Origin: Christiangramia sp.
Lineage (GTDB): Bacteria > Bacteroidota > Bacteroidia > Flavobacteriales > Flavobacteriaceae
Assembly: GCA_024635735.1 (NCBI GenBank)
Contig: JAGXII010000219.1
Span: 1-10,332, forward strand
Length of the DNA stretch: 10,332 nucleotides
Direction of reading: 5' to 3'
Shown here one piece after another: positions 6,681 through 10,332 of this stretch. Numbering within the stretch: the stretch's first letter is position 1; each line of letters begins with the position of its first letter. The notes beneath the pieces were generated by a model. It was not told where the DNA came from. It made no database searches and was given only the letters and a program-made list of their open reading frames with translations. Both the position numbers and the translations under genes were made by a program.

Positions 6681-7010
6681 CTAATCTTCGGTGTCTTTTG
6701 TATTTCTCCAGTAAATTTTATCGTCTAACCATTCCTGAATTGCCAGCGATTGTGGTTTTGGCAATCTTTCGTAGAACTTAGAGACTTCAATTTGATCTTT
6801 ATTTTCAAAAATCTCATCAAGAGAATCGTTATAAGTAGCAAACTCATCTAATTTCTCAAGCAATTCCTTTTTTATTTCAGAATTGATTTGAGTAGCTCTT
6901 TTCGCAACGATCGAAATAGCTTCGTAAATATTTCCGGTGGGTCCATCTACTAGATTCTTATTAATCGTAGTTGTATTTACCGGTGCACCAATCTTTTTAA
7001 AATCCATCAT
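6681..7010 (-). CDS. rpoZ: DNA-directed RNA polymerase omega subunit, Bacteroidota type
   Basis: A 109-residue acidic protein. The key segment is 'GNIYEAISIVAKRATQI' (26-42), matching the omega/Rpb6 core in which a helix with a conserved 'A.RA.Q' pattern clamps the RNA polymerase beta' subunit. The C-terminal half ('SKFYERLPKPQSLAIQEWL') is particular to the Bacteroidota form. Omega helps fold and retain beta' in the polymerase. Placement between bamD and coaBC fits the usual flavobacterial order, and omega genes also sit near coaBC in other phyla. It starts 7 bases after the bamD stop, with two tandem ATGs (7010 and 7007). Divergence from E. coli omega is large, so the identity rests on the core motif and the neighbours. 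Confidence 0.85.
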   Translation of the reverse strand: MMDFKKIGAPVNTTTINKNLVDGPTGNIYEAISIVAKRATQINSEIKKELLEKLDEFATYNDSLDEIFENKDQIEVSKFYERLPKPQSLAIQEWLDDKIYWRNTKDTED

Positions 7011-7017
7011 ACCTAAA

Positions 7018-7827
7018 TTAAAAGTTCTGTAACCTTGTGTCTATATCCTTAAGAGATTCCTCCAATTGTGGAATATACTCTCCTTCAGGATAATATTTTA
7101 TATAAGAACTGGAAAATTCTTTTGCTTCTTCCAGCCTGTCTTCCATTAAATTCTGATAACTGTTGATCGCCAGTTTATATGCCGAGTCAAATCTGTAAAA
7201 ATAAGCTGCTTCTCTAAAAGGTGATCCCGGATAATCTGCCAGGAAATTTGTAAAAGAAGCGATAGCCGCTTTATAGTACTGTGTTTTATGATACTGCTTA
7301 GCAATATTATAAGCTTTTTCCTCAAGTTTCACCTGTAATTCTGCAGCCATTTTATTGGCTTCTTCTGCAAATTCTCCGTCAGGATAGGTGTTTAAATACA
7401 CCTGAAGTTCCTCAATGGCTTTATAAGTATCGGTTTGATCCAGGTTATATTTTGGTGAAAGGTAATAATAACTAGCCGCTCTCTTAAATGCCGCATCCTC
7501 TGCCTTTTCACTGGAAGAGTAAAGCTGAAGGAATCTTTGAAAATCAAATGAAGAAAGATAATAATTACCAAGGCGATAATCTATATCTGCCACCATATAA
7601 GTAAGTCTCTGTCCCTGTGGTTTCCCGCGAAATTCAGGTTCTATTTGTTCAAGCAATCTGGAAGCCTTACGTAACTTCTTATTGCTGTTTTCTTCAATTC
7701 CCTGATTATATAATTCTTCTGCCTGGGCATATTTCGGAGCAGTTTCTTTGCTTTTAAGCAATTGCTGATATTCACTGCAAGACAGCGTCATCATTAGCAG
7801 GCCTAAAACAAGAATTCCTTTTTTCAT
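7018..7827 (-). CDS. bamD: Outer membrane protein assembly factor BamD (lipoprotein)
   Basis: BamD is the essential periplasm-facing lipoprotein partner of BamA in inserting beta-barrel proteins into the outer membrane. From ATG 7827 the protein has 269 residues. It has a lipoprotein signal MKKGILVLGLLMMTLSC with the lipidated cysteine at 17. TPR-like helical repeats fill the rest, e.g. 'AEELYNQG', 'FQRFLQLYSSSEKAEDAAFKRA' (about 97-118), 'LQVYLNTYPDGEFAEEA' (141-157), 'FTNFLADYPGSPFREAAYF' (192-210) and 'SYIKYYPEGEY'. The frame is open to an earlier ATG at 7857, but that would put ten residues ahead of the signal peptide and would lie upstream of the promoter -7 element at 7847-7854, so 7827 is preferred. 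First gene of the run ending in recN. Confidence 0.93.
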   Translation of the reverse strand: MKKGILVLGLLMMTLSCSEYQQLLKSKETAPKYAQAEELYNQGIEENSNKKLRKASRLLEQIEPEFRGKPQGQRLTYMVADIDYRLGNYYLSSFDFQRFLQLYSSSEKAEDAAFKRAASYYYLSPKYNLDQTDTYKAIEELQVYLNTYPDGEFAEEANKMAAELQVKLEEKAYNIAKQYHKTQYYKAAIASFTNFLADYPGSPFREAAYFYRFDSAYKLAINSYQNLMEDRLEEAKEFSSSYIKYYPEGEYIPQLEESLKDIDTRLQNF

Positions 7828-7846
7828 GATACGTAAAAACATCTGG

Positions 7847-7854
7847 CAAAAATA
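7847..7854 (-). promoter_or_regulatory. Candidate -7 element of the bamD operon promoter
   Basis: Minus strand TATTTTTG fits the Bacteroidota -7 consensus TAnnTTTG exactly, 19 bases before the bamD ATG at 7827. A start about 7 bases downstream would give a leader of roughly 10-15 bases. No TTG stands at the -33 distance, where a T-run is found instead. It would drive bamD, rpoZ, coaBC, porD and recN. Confidence 0.5.
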
Positions 7855-7872
7855 CATTTTTTGTGACTATAA

Positions 7873-7940
7873 AAAAAACTTTCCTAAACTACAGGAATAA
7901 CCTGTTTTTAAAAGGTTTATTGCAGATAGAAAGCTTTTTT
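7873..7940 (-). terminator. Candidate terminator after dapA
   Basis: In minus-strand RNA, A-rich AAAAAAGCTTTC (7940-7929) can pair with GAAAGTTTTTTTT ending at the run 7871-7878. The enclosed loop contains a second hairpin, ACAGG (7891-7895) against CCTGT (7901-7905), around five bases. The T tract follows the 3' arm as expected for an intrinsic terminator. Stems are short and AT-rich, so strength is uncertain. It would separate dapA from the bamD promoter just downstream. Confidence 0.4.
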
Positions 7941-7963
7941 GAAAAATTAATTTCCCAAAAGAA

Positions 7964-8839
7964 CTAGAAATTATCCATAAATGAGTTGATACGATCCTGT
8001 AAAATCTCACTTGCTTCCACAAGTGGCAGCCTTAAATTATTGCTGATCATTCCTTTTTTAAGGAGCACAGCTTTAATACCGGCCGGGTTTCCTTCCGCGA
8101 AGATAAGATCTATCAAAGGTGCAATTTTATAATGAAGTTTATAGGCTTCTGAAGCTTTTCCCTGGAGACCCAGGCGTACCATTTCTGAAAAATCTTTTGG
8201 CAGACCCTGACCAATAACCGAAATCACTCCTTTTCCCCCCGCAAGAACCATGGGCAAAGTAATCATATCGTCTCCTGAAATAACTTTAAAATCTTTAGGC
8301 ACCATGTTAATTAGCCTCATTGCCTGGACCATATCCCCGGCAGCTTCTTTAACTCCTATCACATTCTTTACTTCCCGGGCTATACGGTTCACTGTTTCCG
8401 GTAAAATATTCGACGCGGTTCGCCCAGGAACATTATAAAGGATAACAGGAAGCGGTGAAGCTTCGGCTACTGCCTTGAAATGCCTGAAAATACCTTCCTG
8501 GGTAGGCTTATTATAATATGGTGATACCGATAGAATAGCATCAAATCCAACAAGATTTGTAGTGGTAAGTTCCTCTATTATGGCAGCAGTATTATTACCA
8601 CCTATACCAAGTACCAATGGTAATTTACCGGCATTTGCCTTAACAACTTCAGCTTTTATAATTTCCTTTTCTTCACGCTTAAGAGTAGCGCTCTCAGCTG
8701 TTGTACCTAATACAACAAGATAATCAATGCCATTTTCTATCTGGTCTTTTACCAGACCTGAAAGTGCTTCGGTATCAACCGATAAATCTTCCTTAAAAGG
8801 TGTAATCAATGCTACTCCCGTACCAATAAAGGCTTCCAT
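7964..8839 (-). CDS. dapA: 4-hydroxy-tetrahydrodipicolinate synthase
   Basis: It condenses pyruvate with aspartate semialdehyde, the first committed step toward diaminopimelate and lysine, in the cytoplasm. From ATG 8839 the protein has 291 residues, the family's usual size, and forms a TIM barrel. The Schiff-base lysine is K164 in 'GVKEAAGD'. The catalytic tyrosine Y135 and R140 are in 'YNVPGR', and Y109 is in 'SPYYNKPTQEG'. The strand-2 motif is 'GTTAESATL' (45-53), with Ala where E. coli has Gly; I take this as a clade variant. A TTG one codon upstream (8842) is also in frame but ATG is the better start. The ATG shares one base with the stop of the preceding gene (TGATG), indicating translational coupling. 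Confidence 0.96.
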   Translation of the reverse strand: MEAFIGTGVALITPFKEDLSVDTEALSGLVKDQIENGIDYLVVLGTTAESATLKREEKEIIKAEVVKANAGKLPLVLGIGGNNTAAIIEELTTTNLVGFDAILSVSPYYNKPTQEGIFRHFKAVAEASPLPVILYNVPGRTASNILPETVNRIAREVKNVIGVKEAAGDMVQAMRLINMVPKDFKVISGDDMITLPMVLAGGKGVISVIGQGLPKDFSEMVRLGLQGKASEAYKLHYKIAPLIDLIFAEGNPAGIKAVLLKKGMISNNLRLPLVEASEILQDRINSFMDNF

Positions 8840-9336
8840 CAATTCGTATAGTTTAAAATTTTTAAATATTTCAATGTTTCCTGCTGAAAAATCTTAGTGT
8901 CTCTGACATCAATTTCTATATCGAAAATATTAAAAACATCTTCCTTTTTTCCAATTTTAACCGAAGCTTTGGTGGATGCTACCAGTAAAGCTCCTAAGTA
9001 GGAATTCTCATCAAAATCACAGATCAGGAAATTAAAACTGCTTTCAATAAAGTTCCTTATTTCTTCAGATTTAAATTTTCCAAAAAGACTAATGTCTTCA
9101 GCATTTAAAATTGCTGCATCCAGTTCAGGTGGTTTTGTTTCCTTAAGATCACAGACAATTATTTTAAGATTCTCTTTTTTAATACCAGCCTGTTCAAAAA
9201 GTGATCTATAATCCTTTAAAAACCTTAGACTTTTAGCATCAATAATCAAACCTGCGTTTTCTGTATCTAGGGTCTCCGATGGCGTTTTAGAGAAACCAGA
9301 GATCTTTTTTCTTAGAATAATTCTTTTAAGATTCAC
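8839..9336 (-). CDS. DUF6913-type protein of unknown function, upstream of dapA
   Basis: A 165-residue soluble protein without signal peptide or membrane helix. It starts at GTG 9336 (MNLKRIILRKK), with a basic N-terminus and then alternating strands and helices: 'AGLIIDAKSLRFL' (28-40), 'LKIIVCDLKE' (57-66), 'AAILNAEDISLFGKF' (74-88), 'FNFLICDFDE' (101-110), 'YLGALLVASTKASVKIG' (113-129). No catalytic motif is recognised. Flavobacterial genomes commonly carry a gene like this before dapA, and I recall it as DUF6913; that name is from memory. The near-consensus promoter just upstream and the 1-base overlap with dapA show that the two are expressed together, so a link to lysine/cell-wall precursor supply is possible but unproven. 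Confidence 0.8.
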   Translation of the reverse strand: MNLKRIILRKKISGFSKTPSETLDTENAGLIIDAKSLRFLKDYRSLFEQAGIKKENLKIIVCDLKETKPPELDAAILNAEDISLFGKFKSEEIRNFIESSFNFLICDFDENSYLGALLVASTKASVKIGKKEDVFNIFDIEIDVRDTKIFQQETLKYLKILNYTN

Positions 9337-9362
9337 AGATTACCAGGCTTAAATTGGTGAGG

Positions 9363-9391
9363 CAAATGTAAATATTAATTAGGAATCGCAA
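9363..9391 (-). promoter_or_regulatory. Promoter of the DUF6913-dapA operon
   Basis: Minus strand: TTG (9389-9391), 18-base spacer, TACATTTG (9363-9370). The -7 element is an exact TAnnTTTG and the spacing is in range, making this the best Bacteroidota-type promoter in the window. It would start transcription near 9356, about 20 bases before the GTG start at 9336. Confidence 0.65.
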
Positions 9392-9465
9392 TGGAGTGAA
9401 AGGTTTGAAGCAAACTACAAATATGGGAATTTAACAGGTTTGTATATTTTGTGAAATGAGAAAGC

Positions 9466-10164
9466 TTAAACCAGGTTGATAAGACGTAATTTTTTTTCTC
9501 TTGTGGCAAAGAAATAGAATGCGAGAAGAACGGCACTATACCTTAAGAGAACTTCAATAAAAGATACGCTGGTACTGCGTAAATAAAACACCGCCATATC
9601 CCTGAAAACATCTGCAAAAACAATAGCCATAACCAGTGTAATAAAATAAACCGATTTACGGGAATAGGAATTTAGATAATAAATAAGACCTATCACGGCG
9701 AGCACAAGAAGATTGACGTAATAAAGGGAATAAAATCCAAACTCCACGATACCTGAAATATGCACTTCCATTTCCTGTAAATGGCCGGAGAGGAAATATG
9801 CGTTTGCCACAATTAAAATAATGAAGAAACTAAGTATGAACTTATTTGCGGTTTCCCTTTTGGTATACTTTAAAGCCTCCCTGTATAAAAAAATATAAGC
9901 CACCATACTAAAAACCATAGAGAGCATATATACCACTTTCTCCTGATCAAAAAATCGAAAAAGAGCTGTACACAAACTTAAACTTAAAAACGCATTAAGA
10001 TTAATATTAGTAAAGTCAAGCTTTCTATAAAAACCGATAAAAAAAGGAAGATAAACCAGGAATTCAGTAAAATCAACTAACCAGTCAATTTCTCTAATTA
10101 CACCATATAAATTTAAAAGTAAAATTGGTAATGATGCAAGCACAAAAATTCTGCGATAGTTCAT
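9466..10164 (-). CDS. Multi-pass inner-membrane protein of unknown function
   Basis: A 232-residue, strongly hydrophobic protein with about seven or eight predicted membrane helices, near residues 5-21, 30-47, 54-70, 77-95, 107-125, 138-163, 171-195 and 203-220, and a basic C-terminal tail (TREKKLRL). Charged residues inside or beside helices ('FFDQEK' 71-76, 'FADVFRDM' 183-190) hint at a functional pore or active site rather than a pure anchor. Size, helix number and an acidic motif in the penultimate helix faintly recall YhhN (lysoplasmalogenase/TMEM86) proteins, but the signature residues are not convincing, so I leave it unnamed. It has its own upstream promoter and is separated from the next gene by 129 bases, so it is probably a single-gene unit. 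Confidence 0.75.
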   Translation of the reverse strand: MNYRRIFVLASLPILLLNLYGVIREIDWLVDFTEFLVYLPFFIGFYRKLDFTNINLNAFLSLSLCTALFRFFDQEKVVYMLSMVFSMVAYIFLYREALKYTKRETANKFILSFFIILIVANAYFLSGHLQEMEVHISGIVEFGFYSLYYVNLLVLAVIGLIYYLNSYSRKSVYFITLVMAIVFADVFRDMAVFYLRSTSVSFIEVLLRYSAVLLAFYFFATREKKLRLINLV

Positions 10165-10183
10165 GGTTTCTTGAATGGTCGGC

Positions 10184-10215
10184 TAAATATAAAAAAGATA
10201 TCGACATGTTATCAA
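10184..10215 (-). promoter_or_regulatory. Candidate promoter of the membrane-protein gene
   Basis: Minus strand: TTG (10213-10215), 21-base spacer, TATATTTA (10184-10191), one base off TAnnTTTG. The same decamer TATATTTAGC recurs in the candidate recN promoter. The -7 element lies 19 bases before the ATG at 10164. Confidence 0.45.
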
Positions 10216-10243
10216 AACATTAAACATTTGTGTAATTAATGTT
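10216..10243. repeat. 8-bp dyad upstream of the membrane-protein promoter
   Basis: AACATTAA (10216-10223) and TTAATGTT (10236-10243) form a perfect inverted repeat with a 12-base spacer, immediately upstream of the -33 element. The position fits an activator site, or an operator that touches the promoter. The sequence is AT-rich, so a chance match is possible. The remaining bases to 10332 are AT-rich and show no gene. Confidence 0.4.
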
Positions 10244-10332
10244 AAAATAATAACGAAAAATGCTATTTTTTAAAAAAAATTATAGAGGTCAGTAGTTAAT
10301 TGCATATAATTTGACTGTGATATACTTTATCC

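Noticed and set aside
9389..9415. Possible degraded REPIN-like remnant (GGAGTGAAA ... GAAGCAA) upstream of the DUF6913-type gene
   Set aside because: Only two short blocks match the left arm and need a gap. The nearby TCGCAAT is in the wrong orientation, and there is no partner arm.
9403..9415. Hairpin GTTTG-AAG-CAAAC as a terminator for the membrane-protein gene
   Set aside because: A five-base stem with a three-base loop and no U tract on the minus strand is too weak to call.
1..10332. A defence island, prophage, integrative element or secondary-metabolite cluster
   Set aside because: All ten genes are co-directional, most are core genes in an order expected for flavobacteria, and there are no integrase, transposase, toxin-antitoxin or nuclease genes.

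Overview
The window carries a compact, AT-rich stretch of a Bacteroidota chromosome, most likely from the family Flavobacteriaceae. Four things point there. The protein set includes a DUF4835/PorD-type protein, a Bacteroidota-style omega subunit, a YbbR-like membrane protein and a DUF6913-type protein beside dapA. Candidate promoters fit the phylum's TTG-N(17-23)-TAnnTTTG pattern rather than a sigma-70 box. Leaders are A-rich and lack Shine-Dalgarno sequences. Intergenic DNA carries repeats of a sort I associate with this group. A Gramella/Christiangramia-like genus is plausible but unproven. All ten genes lie on the minus strand, so transcription runs from right to left.

In the direction of transcription, a multi-pass membrane protein of unknown function (10164-9466) comes first, behind its own promoter and an 8-bp dyad. 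A DUF6913-type gene and dapA (9336-7964) follow, coupled by a 1-base overlap behind a near-consensus promoter. After a promoter/terminator gap comes a tight five-gene run: bamD, rpoZ (omega), coaBC, porD (DUF4835) and recN (7827-2867). It joins outer-membrane assembly, transcription, coenzyme A synthesis, type IX secretion and DNA repair. recN may also have its own promoter.

The only gene-free stretch longer than 300 bases (2435-2866) separates recN from fabI. It holds two copies of a ~100-bp REP/REPIN-like inverted-repeat element and three short arrays of degenerate 7-bp tandem units, plus a weak fabI promoter. fabI is followed by a perfect 18-bp inverted repeat, then by a family 2 glycosyltransferase and a YbbR-like protein that overlap by 8 bases. 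The YbbR-like gene runs off the left edge.

Most of this is core housekeeping DNA. I see no defence system, prophage, integron, CRISPR array, tRNA or rRNA. The unusual signals are the intergenic repeats, the strong inverted repeat after fabI, the altered decarboxylase active-site motifs in CoaBC, and two genes without clear function (DUF6913-type and the membrane protein).
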